Assembly (NCBI GenBank): GCA_027886185.1
Contig: WOAB01000619.1
Coordinates: forward strand, 4,960,001-5,024,000
Length of the DNA stretch: 64,000 nucleotides
Reading direction: 5' to 3'
Source: Rheum nobile
Taxonomy: Eukaryota; Streptophyta; Magnoliopsida; Caryophyllales; Polygonaceae
Below, piece by piece: positions 38,756-51,837 of the stretch (within the stretch, counting starts at the first letter, position 1; every line of letters starts with the position of its first letter). The notes below the pieces were generated by a model that saw nothing but the letters and a program-made list of their open reading frames with translations, made no database searches and was not told where the DNA came from. The position numbers and the translations under genes are program-made.

Positions 38756-40905
38756 AACAAAGCATTCTACTAATGTCTGCATTTCTGGCCTCTTTTTGCC
38801 CGATAACTTCCTCAATGAGAAGTCATTTCCTCTCAGTAATAGAACTTCTGATGGCGCAAGAGATAGCACGATACGAGAAAACTTGTTAAGCGACATCTCA
38901 AGTATATCTCTAGGGAGCAGGTTACGCTTCACCGCCACAGCTGTACCGACCGTCTTGCGGATCTGTTCAAGAGTAATGATCAAGTAATTTTGTTAATAAC
39001 CCAATATTAGATAGTTCTGAAATGGAATGAGATAGTATATCCCACTCTGATGGGTGATGACTAATGACCCATTAAAAAGTCATAAATTATATGCTAGATA
39101 TGGAAACAGATAAATTGAACACTTGCTGAACATAAATAATGGTAACTTACTTAGTGCAGCATGAAGGACTCCCCAGATATAGAAATCTCAACAAAACCCA
39201 GCCCAAGTGACATATCTAGCTTCCCACAAGAGCGACAATATATTCTTCGCCAATGTGGAACACTTAGTTTATCAGCCTCATCAGTTTCGTGAAGCCATTT
39301 TGCACGGATAAGTTCACTAGAACTTGGATCTCTAAAGCTGTTTGTCTTGTCATCTTGAGAACCAACAATTGTGTCATCATCACTGGACTCTGAAGAATCA
39401 GGCATCCCTTTATCAGATAATACATCGATTGCCTGGGGGTCCATGAAATCTTCAACGCCCTTTTCCTCTTCTGGAGAAGTTGATGCTTCATATCTCAATC
39501 GGTTATTCTTACTGCGTTGGCCAGAACGTTTACCAGACGGTAAGTTTCTTCGATACTTTGCTCGTGTTGTGTAGTTATGAAATGGATGTTCTCCCTAAAA
39601 TGCATTCGAATAAAAATAAGCCAACAAGAACCATGGGAAAAATGAAATATATGTGGCCTGACAAGCCTTTTCAACCTTTAATTCTTCAAGGCAGCAAATA
39701 CACAACAAAAAAGAAGCAAGCAGACCATCTGAATAGTCATGCAACTACAAACAATGCATGAGACAAATTAAGACGACAAGATGTGCAGTCATGTTGCAAA
39801 GGTGGCTATTCCCTAACTACCCCTTGACCAATTAACAGCGCGTGATTACATGCAGAGATTCATAGAGTAATGCTGATGACAACTTCAGAACTACATATGA
39901 TAGTTGCGAAGGAAGTATACCTCAAAAACATTTAAAATGTCATTAAAATCTGATACGTGATAATCAATTTCAGATGTGGAGCAGTTTTCTGTTATCCCAA
40001 TAACTTCAGCTGGAAGAAGGTAAGAGTAATTCCTAACAGTGCATTCTCTGCGAGGATCAAAGGTCCTGGAAAAAAGATAACAGAGTAATCTTATGTTATA
40101 AAACATGACAAGGAACATATATAATACAATGTATCCTCTTAGCTATCCTTTCCAGTTGCTGCAGATTGTCTGCATTGCAATATGTATCAGATTATTGATA
40201 GAAAAATTCCAGTGTAGGTTCCTCACTCCCACAATTGGAAAAGAAGCCACAATTTATTACATTAGCAAAGTCTCAAACTAACTGCGAATTCCTGGCACAT
40301 TATCTATTAGCTTCTCGAGTACCGGAATATACTAGGGAGACATAGGGCAGTTAAAGTCAGCTAATGCCACAATGATACTAGTTCAGAAAGTGGAAATGTG
40401 ATTCATAGTTGACAAAGTAATTACAGATTAAGAGATTGTCTTCTTGGCAAGTAAATCCTCAATTTTATCCTTTCTTTGGGAGGTGGACACTTGGGTGAGT
40501 GATAAGTAGCAGTTGAATCTTGTACCATTTTGAAGGTAAGATGCTGAAAACTCTGATATCCTCAGGAAGATTCAAGTTGATATAATTTGCAAGAAGAATG
40601 CCACTAGGATCATTCATCCATGCAAATTCAGGAATTTCCATCTTTAATGATACAGTGGTCGCCAATGAGTGTACCTAAACTTGACCAAAGGAGACAAATG
40701 GCACCATTTTAGCTACAGTTCATGACCAACCATTTATCAGCTTTCTAAAGCAAATAGTGTATTAACAGCAAGCAAGATGACAGACCACCTACTCCTTTAT
40801 CAGTTCTGCTACTTCTAGCCCAACCGATCTTGTGCATATCACCATAGTTGCTATCCCGAATTCCACCGGCTTTATAAATTGCAATTTCCAACTCACGTTC
40901 AATAG
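38726..40905 (-). pseudogene. Captured tRNA pseudouridine synthase (TruA/PUS family) exons inside the CACTA element
   Basis: Five exons on the minus strand with GT/AG borders: 40905-40793, 40674-40526, 40065-39921, 39594-39151 and 38962-38726. Exon by exon, they read KAGGIRDSNYGDMHKIGWA and SRTDKG (catalytic Asp); VHSLATTVSLKMEIPEFAW; FDPRRECTVRNYSYLLP; GEHPFHNYTTRAKYRRNLP; then IRKTVGTAVAVKRNLLPRD. This is the order of plant TruA-type pseudouridine synthases, which isomerise uridines in tRNA anticodon stems. The N-terminal exons are missing. The fourth exon ends CTGCACTAA where the family has Leu-His-Gln, so a CAA-to-TAA change closes the frame at the splice site. One Arg before the FDPRR motif reads Trp. 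The last codons (PIEPIRTSQ) come from a 155-bp duplicated segment, so the 3' end is chimaeric. Confidence 0.82.
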
Positions 40906-40955
40906 CTAGGGTTCAGAATCCCACAATATATAGCTTCAGTCAGGAGAGCCAGAAA

Positions 40956-41428
40956 ATTATAAAGTATAAACAAGTACAAAGCAAGACTACTATTAGCACC
41001 AATAGAAGATATTTCTAATAGGTTAACAATAACTTATGTCCTGGAGTTAAGCTATTACTATCAGCAAACACCCCAGGAAACACAAAGGACTTGAACTCTA
41101 AAGCCTAATACTATCAATAACTAATGTCCTGGAGTTAATCTAATCCTATCAGTAACTAATTTCCACTCTAAAGTCTAAAGTAATTACAATAGTCACTAGG
41201 AAGAAGAGATTGTCAGAAGCAAAATGTAAGAACTAGGAAATAAACTTTTTTAGCTAAAAAGTGTTTATAAATAATAAAATTAAGACAACATTACATCTTT
41301 TACTACAACATTTCACTGTGAAATACGATTAAAGAACCTATACACTACAACAATCAAGAGCAGTCCATAAAAATATATAAGCTGAATCCAGAGTTTTGAT
41401 AATTTTCCTCACTAAGTGTCCAAAAACA
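40956..41428 (+). repeat. 473-bp direct duplication, copy 2
   Basis: Second copy of 37903-38375. The two copies enclose the captured synthase exons. Confidence 0.85.
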
Positions 41429-42612
41429 AAGAACACTGTAGAAAATAGGCAGAAAATAACCACAAACAAACCAAATTAGAAATAAACCATATTCTCTGAA
41501 CAAAGCATTTTTTGCAGTGTTTTTAGATAAGTGCAGATTACCTACTGATAGGATTAGATTAACTCTTCCAAATTAGAAATAAACCACAAACTACATGCTA
41601 ATTATAAATAAACCAGAAAATAGGCTTAGCAGTAGCATTCTCTGAACAATATAAACCAAATTAGAAATAAACCATATTCTCTGAACAATATAAAGTGTAA
41701 TAGGCAGAAAATAATCTGCAGAAAATAGGTTTAGATGAATGCTAATTAGCTAAAAACATATCAAGACCAAACATGCTAATTATGACTTAGCAATAGTTAT
41801 CTGCACATGGGAGCAATAAACCAAGGCATAAACACCACATGCAATTGAACTTGCCAAAAGAAGCACAAAAAATCAAAGTAGCTTCATGTTATAATCTCGC
41901 TATTCTCTGAACAGCTAGAAAAATTTCCTTCTATGTTGGCCTTACCCTACATAATAACAAAGAACACTGCAGAAGTTGTCACACAAATTTGACTACCATT
42001 CTTTGCCCATTTGAGAAATTGATAAAGCACTGTATCAAAATAGTAGTACCGGGCCACTGGCACAAGCCATTTGCGGGGACGCTGGAGTCAAATTTTACAA
42101 TTCTTGAATCCTATAGTATCCAAAATTTTAGAATTCAAAGCCTCAAATGAAATTCCACACTAAACACAAACTTTCTGATCACCTAACGCAACAAAAAAGA
42201 CACTGAAATTGGAGTCTATTGATCAGCTAAATTTTCATTTTCAACCGGACAAACATACAAAGAATTGTTCCATAAAAAAAAAGAAATTGAACACTATAAT
42301 TCATTACGAAACGATCATTCAATTTAGGCAAACGAAGCAATTGAGAGAGAGGAGACTCACATGAACAAAACCGAACAAGAGGCTGGAACTGGAAGAGAGG
42401 CCAGAGTAAGACTTAAACGACAGATGAAAAAAGATCGGCAACCACAAAAAGAGGAGAATTTCAACTCTTACGAGAAAGAACCTTTTAAACTCCTAGGGAC
42501 TGAGAGCTCGATCGAGATTCGAGCTGTTTGAAGACGTAAACCTGGTTAATTTCTTTTCTCGTGCTTTCGCTTCCACAAACTACACTTAATACCTAAACTG
42601 CGAAGTGTGAAT

Positions 42613-42767
42613 TTATATATAGCTCTGATTTAACAAGGGAATGGAAGTTCCACAAACTACACTTAATACCTAAACAAAGCATTCATCTAAACCTAATTAG
42701 AAACCTAGTAAAGAGAAAGAAAGATTGAACAGATTACCTACTGCGAAGTGCGAATTGGCTCGATTGG
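42613..42767 (+). repeat. 155-bp direct duplication, copy 2
   Basis: Second copy of 38601-38755. Next to it a 190-bp GC-rich stretch (42768-42980) looks like first-exon or promoter sequence on the minus strand, but I could not assign it. Confidence 0.8.
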
Positions 42768-43099
42768 CGGAAGGATGGCTAGTAGCGGTTGCCGATTGGA
42801 TCCGTCACTGGGGGCTGGGTGCACGACAGCCTTATTCGAGCGCGGCGAGGGAGTGGGAGCGGTGTCCGAGGAGCACAGGTGTCGGAGGAGGTGAGAGACT
42901 GAGAGTAGGTTAAAGAAGTTGTCCTCGTTGTCGTCGTCGTTCGAAGCAGATGATGGAGCGAGCCTAGGTCGCCGGAGCAGATGGTGGAGAGAGAAGAAGC
43001 ATCGAAGCTATCTGATTGTTTCTAGGGTTTTTTTTTCTGATTTGGATGAATGAAATTTTTGGGTTAAGGCAAGTCTTGGCTTTTTTCTATTTTTCTCTT

Positions 43100-43380
43100 G
43101 ATATTTAGCAACGACATGTCCTTGCAAATATAATAAGAAAGTATTTACAACAAAAGCTATCGTTGCTATTCCTTTAAATTATTTTTCGTAACGACACTGT
43201 CGTTGCAAAAACTAAAAGTCAATTAAAGTGCCCGCGATATTTTTATTTCTTTTGGAGGGAAATGAAAATTTTATTTATCGCTACAGTATTAGTAACGTCT
43301 ATTATGGTGTCGTTGCAAAAAATAACTTTTTTGCAACGACAGACTTTGTCGTTGTAAAATGTTGTTGCAAAAAATGGTTT
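43100..43380. repeat. Right subterminal GTCGTTGC/GCAACGAC repeats
   Basis: At least eight copies in both orientations, as in the left zone. Confidence 0.85.
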
Positions 43381-43394
43381 TTCTTGTAGTGTTA

Positions 43395-46053
43395 GCTGCA
43401 TTTTTTGTGTGCTTTGAGATTGATTTCGAGTTCTGTGAGTTCTTGTTGACATTTGAGTTGCTTTCGCTATCGTGCTCTGTATATTTTAATTTCTGGATGT
43501 GTGTTTATGAGGTTCTTAGTTGAGATTTAGGCTGTTTGGTGGTCAGATGTTCATTCTTGTGTGATTGAATCTGACTTCATGAGTTTGAATCATGTTATTG
43601 CTCTATCTGTTAGTCTTTCTTGTCCATGTGATTTGTTGGATTGCCTTTCTCCATTGATGTGCTCATGTTCATGTATAAACTGCCTTTAACGTCTTGAAGT
43701 TTCTGCGCTTTATGGAGTTCTTGATTGATATGTGACATATGTGGGCTTCATTTTTGGCATTAAACTTGTATAAGACATTTATGTGGTGGATTCTTGATTC
43801 TGAGTTAAGTTGGATTATGCTTGTATGCACAAATTGTTTTCTTGTTGTGATACTTTGTAGCATTGTCTTTTGCTTTCACTGATTATTTGTCCTTGATTCT
43901 TGATCATATTTTTCTCTTTGTGGTAGGAGAACTCAAAAGAAGTTGTACTAAAATATAAAAAAAGGGAAAAAGTGTGAGGTTTGGTCAGGACGCCATGAAA
44001 GGCATGCGAGCTGATGGCTGTCCTTGGAGATGTGAAGTGCATGTTCATCGAAATCACTTGGATTGGGACCTTTGTCTGTCCTCGGGATGAAAGCATTACA
44101 TCAAGATCGAAAAATGATGAAGGGAGTCTACTACTTTTGCCTTACTGCATACCTTAAATTTCGTCTTAGTGTACAACTTTGTGCTCTTTTGAGTTGTTAG
44201 AACTTCATGCTTTCAGTTCTTGAATTTCACTGTTATGATCAGATTTCATTAGGAGTTTCTGTTATGTGATGTCTTGAGTTCCTATGGCATGATTTTGAGT
44301 CTTGATTGATTTTTTATGCTTGATTCTCATTAGTTTGTGCTGCAGTGACTCGGTTGGGAGGTCACTTGTGTGTTGATCTTACTATTTTTGCATAGACTGA
44401 TTTTATGAATTTATGTTTCTTGGATTATTTGAGTGTGTCCTCTCATTTTCCCTTAGGAAACTTGAGGATTTAGATTACAGTTTATGTTGTTATGTGTGTA
44501 TATCATGATTTGGATGTTTTCTGGACATTTGATTCATGTTCTTTGTGCTTGTATGCACTAACTAGACTGCTTAGATTTAGACTCCATGCCTTATATGATT
44601 TACATGTGGATTCAGTGGGATTATATCTGTCAACTATGTGTTGTTAGTGGTTCTTGCATATTTTCTAAATTTTGCATTCATTTGTGAAGCCTTGAATTTG
44701 TTGTGTTGCTCTACTTGTGGAGGTCTAGTATTTTCAGATTAGGAATTGTTCTCAAATTGTTACATACTTGACATGTGTGCTTGGTTTAAAATTTCAGAAA
44801 ATTTGGTGGAAGAGTGTGATTGTGTTCACAACTCAGAACAACAACAAGCAAGGAAAAACAACCCTGGAGGAGCTTATCCTGGCTGCCCGGGCACAAATAA
44901 CTTCACTATTTGAGCTAGGGAGGCAAGTGGTGGTCCATAGGATTTTCATACTCATGAACTTAGGTGAGGGAATAACTATTTCTAACTCTTTGTATGTGAT
45001 GCATAGTTTAGCTAGAAATCTCTTGTCCTTATATTTTGGTGATGTATGCATTTCATATTGCTTTTGTGTATAGGCTTGTTTTCATGCTTTAACATGCTTT
45101 GAGAGGTCTTTGTGACTGTTTTGCATGTATTGGTGTCTCGGTGATTGGTTTGCATGATTTTTATACAAGTGTGTGGCTAAATGCTTAGCGAGTCTTTGTG
45201 AATGGTTTTGATAACCTTATGGGATAAGGTATATCATGTGTGTGTTGGCCATGCAAGCACTTGTGTGTGTTTTTTGGCTGAAGTGTCTATTAAAGGGTCT
45301 TGATAGGTTTGACATAATTAATGTTAAACTTGCTTTGTACTCTTTGGGAGGGTACTTAGGTGAGGTGTCCTAGTGTCTTATTGATGTGTTGACTACTCAT
45401 TGTCTTTTGATTGGTTATATGCATGTGTTTTGAGTGTATGTGTGCACTTATATGTTTGCACATATATGGATGTCATGGACTGTTTTTGATACTTGTGTGG
45501 GTATTCGGTGAGTTAGGTAAATAACCATTTGACAAACCTTTTTTTAAACTAATGAACCCTTAGTAAAAATGGACCTCTCTCCCTCTCCCTAAACCCTACT
45601 CCCTACCCCCTACCCCCTACCCTTTAAACCTTAAAAACTAGTAAGAGTCCATTTTATTAATTGAAAACTCTTAAAGGACCAATGAGCCCAAAATCCCCGT
45701 GGGTATTTGAGTGGTTATTTTCAGTGGTTTAACATGCTATAAATTCGTATAATGTTGTCATGGACTGTTTTTGATACTTGTGTGGGTATTTGAGTGGTCA
45801 TTTCCAGTGGTTTAACATGCTATAAATCCGTATAATGTTTTCTTGTGTGAAACACAAGATAAGACTTCACACAAGAAGCCTAAGGCAATAACACATTATG
45901 CCCTCTCAATAACACATTTGGCTAAGTATTGTGTATACTAACCATTTTTTATGTTGAGTGGGAGAGCTGATGATAAAGTCATGGACATGCATTAGGGTTT
46001 TGTTTTTGTTTTTGTTTTTTCTCTATTTCTAAACTTGGAATTGAGAGGACAAT
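43395..46053 (+). other. Non-coding interior of the LARD-like element
   Basis: T/G-rich sequence without gag or pol motifs. A 101-codon frame at 44768 is not recognisable. A block with TGTCATGGACTGTTTTTGAT is repeated at 45471 and 45758. A CCCTA-rich, weakly telomere-like stretch lies at 45574-45622. Confidence 0.5.
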
Positions 46054-46076
46054 TGTTGTGGATAGTTCCATGTTTA

Positions 46077-46081
46077 GGGGT
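46077..46081 (+). repeat. Target-site duplication of the second CRM-like element (left)
   Basis: GGGGT, identical to 56141-56145. Confidence 0.9.
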
Positions 46082-46940
46082 TGATGAGTGCCAACCACCC
46101 ATCAACAAGGCACCTCAAGGCCCGGTGACTAGGGCCCGAGCCATCACCGCCCTAGTTCACCGTTCCCTCACAAGCCAAGGCACCGAAGAACCTTACCTAA
46201 GGCCCGCGCCTATTCCCGTGCCTCACCTTGGAGGAGCCAAGGCCTTGACCATCAAGGCGCCGATGCTTCAATTCCACGACACTCAAGCATCCAATGCTTC
46301 GATTCCAAGGCATTCTAGCGCGTGCCCCTATCCAAGCCTTTATGGCTTCTATCCCCTTTCCCCTTTAGTCAATTAATTGTGTAATTGCCTTTCTATTTTG
46401 GGGCATGTGGACCCATTTGCAAATGAGCTCCTAGTCCCTCTCAAACCCTAGACTACTTAAGCCATTCTTGGCTTCCATGTTCATTAGTTGAAGAATATAG
46501 AAGTGGAACATTACCTTGGGTTAGAGGAATACCTCCCCTAAGACCTCCATTTATTTCTATCAACTCAAGCACTCAAATCTCTTCTCTTCCTCTCAATCTC
46601 CCACATTCTCTCAAGCAAATCAATCAAGCACGTTAGATCCAAAGTCACTCTCACCAAGGAACCTCCAAGGGAGGCTCCCTTGGCTCCTCCGCCGCGGGGC
46701 CGCCAGCCAAGCCTAGCCTCAGCCGGCCTTACCTCCTTCCGCGGCCATCCTAGCCATCCGCGGCCAGCCTTCACCTTTCCCCGGCGTCCCCCGGTGCTTA
46801 TCCTTGCTTTCGCCTAGGAGCCTCTTCCAAGAGCCTTAAGGAGACGTTCAGCCCCAAGAGAGAAGGAAGAATCCCTTGCTTGGTCACGATCTAGCTTCTT
46901 GGGAAGAAGAGCCTTGTCTAGGAGGTTTGATTCTCATCAA
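46082..46940 (+). repeat. 5' LTR of the second CRM-like element
   Basis: 859 bp. Relative to the 3' LTR it lacks a segment in the GTGACTAGGGC region and one copy of an 18-bp CTAGCCACCCGCGGCCAG unit. Confidence 0.88.
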
Positions 46941-46942
46941 TT

Positions 46943-46955
46943 GGTATCAAGAGCT
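46943..46955 (+). promoter_or_regulatory. Primer-binding site of the second CRM-like element
   Basis: TGGTATCAAGAGC, two bases after the LTR; the initiator-Met site with one extra A. Confidence 0.7.
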
Positions 46956-48292
46956 AAAGACCAAGTTAAGTCTCCTTCATTCTCTTTAAATTTCAGTTTT
47001 TATGCTTATTTCTTTTGTTTGCATGAGTTCTCTTCTTGTTTCCATGGTGACCTTGTGTTTATGCTCATTTTTTTCTTCTTGTTTGCATGATTTTTCTCCT
47101 TGTTTCTATGGTGACTTTGTGTTCAGTTTTTATGCTCCATTTTCCTCTTGTTTGCATGCTTTTTTTTCTTGTTTACATGATGGATTTGTGTTTATTTTAG
47201 TTGCTTTGCATTCCCCTCCTAAAACCGCTCCCAAAAACACAAAAAAAATCTCGCCGCCGCCCACCACGACCGCCGGCCACCGCGCCACCGCCCCGGCCAC
47301 CTTCCCGCCACCCACCCCCACCCTACAGCCGCCCCACCCTTCCATTCCTGGCCATTGTACTTGCTTGCTCTAATTTGAATCTCTCACCCACTTGCATGTG
47401 CCTTGCTCAATTTGGGAGGGACCACACCCACTTTCTCCCTTGTCCTTTTTGGCTCTTTTAGCTTATTTGGGTAAAGGACAACCTTGTTCTCGACTGATTT
47501 GTTTGGGGGAAGAAAGCTAGGAAGCTTCCTTTGTGGGCCTTCCAAAAGGAGTAGAACCATTAGTGGCAAGAGGACACTCTCCTTTTCTTCTTTTCTCAAG
47601 CCTTGTCCCACCCTAAAAAGGGATTTGGCAAGTCAAAACAAGACATCACCCTTTGTTGCCACTCCTCTCCAAAATCAAACAAAAATTGTTGTGGCTCCAC
47701 TCATCTTTTCTTAGACACAAGCTTTCCAATTTGTCCTTTCTCTTCCATTTGTTAGAAAAAGCCAAAAGAAAGTCAAGAGGCCAAGAAAAAGCAAAAAGGC
47801 TCGATTTAAAAAAAAAACAGAAGCAAAAAAGAAAAGAAAAGGAGAAGGTCGAAACTCTTTTTTTCTTTTCATTTTCGGTTGGGCCACACCCATTTGGTGG
47901 GATCGCCCACCCTCACTTGGCAACTTGGGCCACTAAGCCCACCCCCGATGTTCCTCTAGTCTCTTGCCATTAGGATTCACCTCTTCTTTGGCCCATAGGG
48001 TGGCCGACTTGCTCTCTAGCCTAGGCTTATCACTCTAAGTTTCAAGTTGGACTATACTACTTAGCCTAAATGATACAATTTGGAATGGATTGAAAGTGTC
48101 TCGGCCCCGCTCAAATTCTCAAGTCACATGCACTTATCCACCTTGCCACCTCTTGCTTGAGCCTTTTATCCATTGCTTGTGTTTGTTTGTCATAGGCTTA
48201 GTTTCTTTTCCTTCTTGCATTAAGTGTCATTGCTTGGTTCTTGTGAACTTGTTACTCGGTTTGTTTTGTGGCCTCTTGTAGGTGAGTCCACA

Positions 48293-50034
48293 ATGGAGGA
48301 TCACATGGATGCCGACAATAGGAGCCCTCGGAGCTCCACTCCCACACTCTCCCCCGAGTCGTTCGCGGCAAGGCTTGCCGAGGAGAGCCGAGCCAAGGAG
48401 GCCGCCGCCGCTACCAAGCCCTTACGCGCGGCCCACACAAAATTGGTTGAGCTCCGCCGATGCTCGCATGGCCGCCCTTGAGCTCAGTTTGGCCACAATC
48501 TCCGCAGCCTCCCCGCCACCCGTGCCGGTTGCGGCGCCGCCCCGCACCAATCCTCACCGGTGCCTCCTCCCGCAGCCTGGCTGACCACACACTTGATCAC
48601 ACGGCACGTGACCGGGGCAAGGGCCCTATGCACCCCTCACCACGTTCCGATGCCCGAGCCTTTGCTGAGAGATTGCCGCCGCCCTGGGAGCCTTCCTACT
48701 ACGGCCACCCGTCGACGCGCGTCGAGTCCCGCGGCCATCACGATGCTCGGCCGCTGCCGGGCTGACATCTCCACTCCTCTACAGCCCACATTGATGGTGA
48801 TCCCTATACGCGCGCCGTCGGGCCCCCGCCACCGATGACTTGCCTAATGCTCGGTATGGCTATGGCAACTTGGAGGCCCTTGATGAAGACGATGAGGCCT
48901 TTGGGACCTATGAGGGGGATGACACTTTTGATGAAGTTTTTCAGGAGCCCTATGTGGAGGACCCATTGGTGGACTTCCACCCCTGGGATCATGGCCGAGC
49001 TCGAGGCCAATGCCGGCGCCCCTTGGCTCACCGTGACCCACATTGGTTGCTGCCACCGCCCGTTGATTTTCGAGGTTGTGGCCATGCGCCCCGCCCCCAC
49101 CTAGAGCGGCGTGACCCCGTTGGCCATCCACAAAACTTTGGCCAACGCCGGGAGGTCAAGGTCTGCATTAAGCCATTTGAGGGCGACTATGACGCAGCTA
49201 AGTTCCTCGATTGGAAGCAAGCCACCGAGTACGCGCTCAACCATTGTCAATATGAAGATCATGAGAAGGTTGAGATTGTCACGCTTCACTTCACCGGCAA
49301 TGCACGTGCATGGTGGTTCCGCTTCACCACCAAGCGAGCTAGGCGCCGCTTGCCCCCGGTCGTGGCTTGGAACCAACTCATCCATGTCATGACCAAGCGA
49401 TATGTGCCGGAGGACTACCTAGAGCATATGCACCTTCAAATTGCACTAGCTTGCCAAGGCACTCACACTCCCCTTGAGTTATTTGCCGAGCTAGAGCTCA
49501 TCCACAAGGTCGGCGTGTCCACCACTCCCACCTCTCTCTACACCATGTTCCTCCGTGGCCTCAACATCGAGATAAGGGAGCCTTTGATACTACTCCCCAT
49601 CCGGGACATCAATGCCCTCACTCACATGGCCATGGAGATCTACAACCAACTCCAAAGGAAGAAGAGGGTCGCTTGGGCCCGTTCTCAGCCGCCACGGTTT
49701 GCCGCCACCCCTAGCCCCTCCTTTGGCCCTCTGTCGGCCAACCATGCCGCCCCGCAGCCGCGCCTTGGTCCCGTCGCAACCACTGCTGCGCCCACTACAG
49801 CCGCTCGCCTCAATGCTCCACCCCGAGGCCTCGGCCAAGGCGTGCGCGCCCCGGTACCCCCCAAGCGTGCCCGTGACAAATGTTGCTTCAAGTGTGGCGG
49901 CCTTGGTCATCTCGTCAAGGATTGCCCCAACAACAAACGGGTTTTGCTCACTTCCAATGGTGGATACGAGTCCTATAATGAAGAAGAAGAGCCCCAAAGG
50001 AGGAGTCCGAGCCTATCGAAGATCCATAATATGA
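48293..50034 (+). pseudogene. gag region of the second CRM-like element
   Basis: Starts MEDHMDADNRSPRSSTPTLS. The frame slips in the GC-rich stretch at about 48450-48840. The gag core (VKVCIKPFEGDYDAAKF, then ARAWWFRFTTKRA) is colinear with the young element, and a CCHC knuckle CFKCGGLGHLVKDC is followed by PNNKRVLL as in the young copy. Gag packages the RNA into particles. At least two frameshifts make it non-functional; the knuckle itself is intact. Confidence 0.85.
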
Positions 50035-50083
50035 TGAGCTCACATATGGCCCTCTTGAGCTTAGTGCCGACACTCCATTTGGC

Positions 50084-51837
50084 GTGGTCGCTAGGCGCGT
50101 GCTCTCGGTCCGAGAAGTTGACACAAGGGGCCAAAGGGACAACCTCTTCCACACTAGATGCCTTATGGGAGGAGCCTCCTTGAGCGTGATCATCGATAGC
50201 AGCTCATGTGCTAACATCATCAACAAGCGGGTGGTCAACCATTTCGACCTTCCCACGAGCCCTCATCCGAGCCCTTATAGCCTACATTGGCTTTCCGAAG
50301 GTACAAGTGATATGGTACAATCACTTTCTCTATTTCTCATTATGTTGATAAAGTTTTATGTGATGTTATGCCTATGGATGCCACTCAGCTTTTGCTAGGA
50401 TGACCTTGGCAATTTGATCGACATATGATCCATGACGGTTTCCTCAACACATATGTCTTCACGCATGGTTCCAAATGCTTCACATTGTTGCCCATGTCGC
50501 CCAAGGAGATCCATGAAGATCAAGTGGAGAGAAACCGCCTCAAAGCCATTGAGGATGCCAAGCCCTCGGTGCCTCGTCCTAGCCATGCCGTAACCGCATC
50601 CGCTTTGGTGCCACAACACCAAGGCAAGGGTGAGTGTGTGCCTCCCCGTGCCTCCACGGCCCCGGGCATGCTCACTACCGGCCAAGCCTCCGCCACCCCC
50701 CACTCGGCGGCGCCTTGGTCGGTGGCTCCAAAGACCCCCTCCACCCCGGTGCCTCAATGCCCGGGCAAGGGTGAGTGTGTGCCTCCCCGCGCCCCCATGG
50801 CCCCGGGCACGCTCACCACCGGCACAGCCATCGCCTTCCCCAATGCGGCGCCCGTGTCGGCGGCACCTCCCTTGGCTACACACGGCAGCCCAGCCACTCT
50901 CCAAGGGCGTGTGAGCCTTGCCTTTTCTTGGCTCACCGCCGCCACCTCACACCGGTGCTTCAAGACCGCCTCCCTTGCTTCCTCCTTGTGCCACACCATT
51001 GCCTCACCGCAAAGGAGGATGGCTCCTCCTTGCCGCCTTGCATCTCGTCCGTGTTGAAGGAATTTGCCAACGTCATGCCGGCTGAGCTCCCGGTTGGGCT
51101 ACCCCCGGTGCGCAGGATTGAGCACCAAATCGACTTGGTGTCGGGCGCTTCCCTTCCAAACCGCGCAGCCTACCGCGCTAGCCTCAAAGAGACTGCCGAG
51201 CTCCAAAAGCAAGTCCAAGAGCTCATGGACAAAGGCCATGTCGGGAGAGTCTTAGCCCAAGCGCAGTCTCGGTGCTCCTTGTGTCTAAGAAGGATGGCTC
51301 GTGGCGTATGTGTGTGGATTGCCGAGCCATAAACCAAATCACCGTCAAGTACCGCCATCCCATCCCGAGGCTAGATGATATCCTTGATGAGCTTCATGGT
51401 GCCATCTTCTTCTCTAAGGTGGACCTCAAGAGTGACTATCATCAAATCCGCATGAGAGAAGGCGATGAATGAAAGACCGTTTTCAAGACCAAGTATGGGT
51501 TATATGAGTGGCTCGTCATGCCATTTGGGCTCACGAACGCCCCTAGTACCTTCATGCGCCTCATGAACCATGTCTTGAGGGCCTACTTGGGCAACTTTGT
51601 GGTTGTCTACTTCGATGACATCCTCATCTATAGCAAGACTTTGGAGGATCACGCGGCACATTTGAGGGCTATTTTTGAGTGCCTACGCAAGGAAAAACTT
51701 TATGCCAACCTTGCCAAGTGCACATTTTGTGCCCCATCGACCACTTTCCTTGGCTATGTGGTGGGCAAGGATGGGTTGCGCGTTGATGATGAGAAGGTAT
51801 GCGCTATCAAGGAATGGCCACGCCCCACTACCGCCAC
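50084..51837 (+). pseudogene. Protease and reverse-transcriptase part of the second CRM-like element
   Basis: The protease region reads ASLSVIIDSSSCANIIN; the young copy has IIDGG at this place. A stop at about 50401-50403 interrupts LLG-x-PWQFD. A proline-rich linker between protease and RT is longer than in the young element and contains two related ECVPPRA blocks. The RT has CVDCRAINQITVKYRHPIP and YFDDILIYS, with a TGG-to-TGA stop at 51470-51472 (GDE, then KTVFKTKYG). Coding stops at the solo-LTR insertion after RPTTAT. Several frame changes occur. Confidence 0.85.
51833..51837 (+). repeat. Target-site duplication of the solo LTR (left)
   Basis: GCCAC, identical to 53296-53300. Confidence 0.9.

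Larger units (their letters stand above)
36918..43391. mobile_element. CACTA DNA transposon carrying a captured host gene (Pack-CACTA)
   Basis: The right end is GGTTTTTCTTGTAGTG, the complement of a CACTACAAGAAAAACC terminus, followed by TTA. The left end is CTACAAGAAAACCC preceded by TTA: same terminus lacking the first CA. The 3-bp duplication TTA is the CACTA size. Both subterminal zones (36945-37400 and 43100-43380) are packed with GTCGTTGC/GCAACGAC repeats, the usual transposase-binding arrays of this superfamily. No transposase (TNP2-like) frame is present. The middle carries exons of a tRNA pseudouridine synthase. The element is non-autonomous. Confidence 0.85.
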
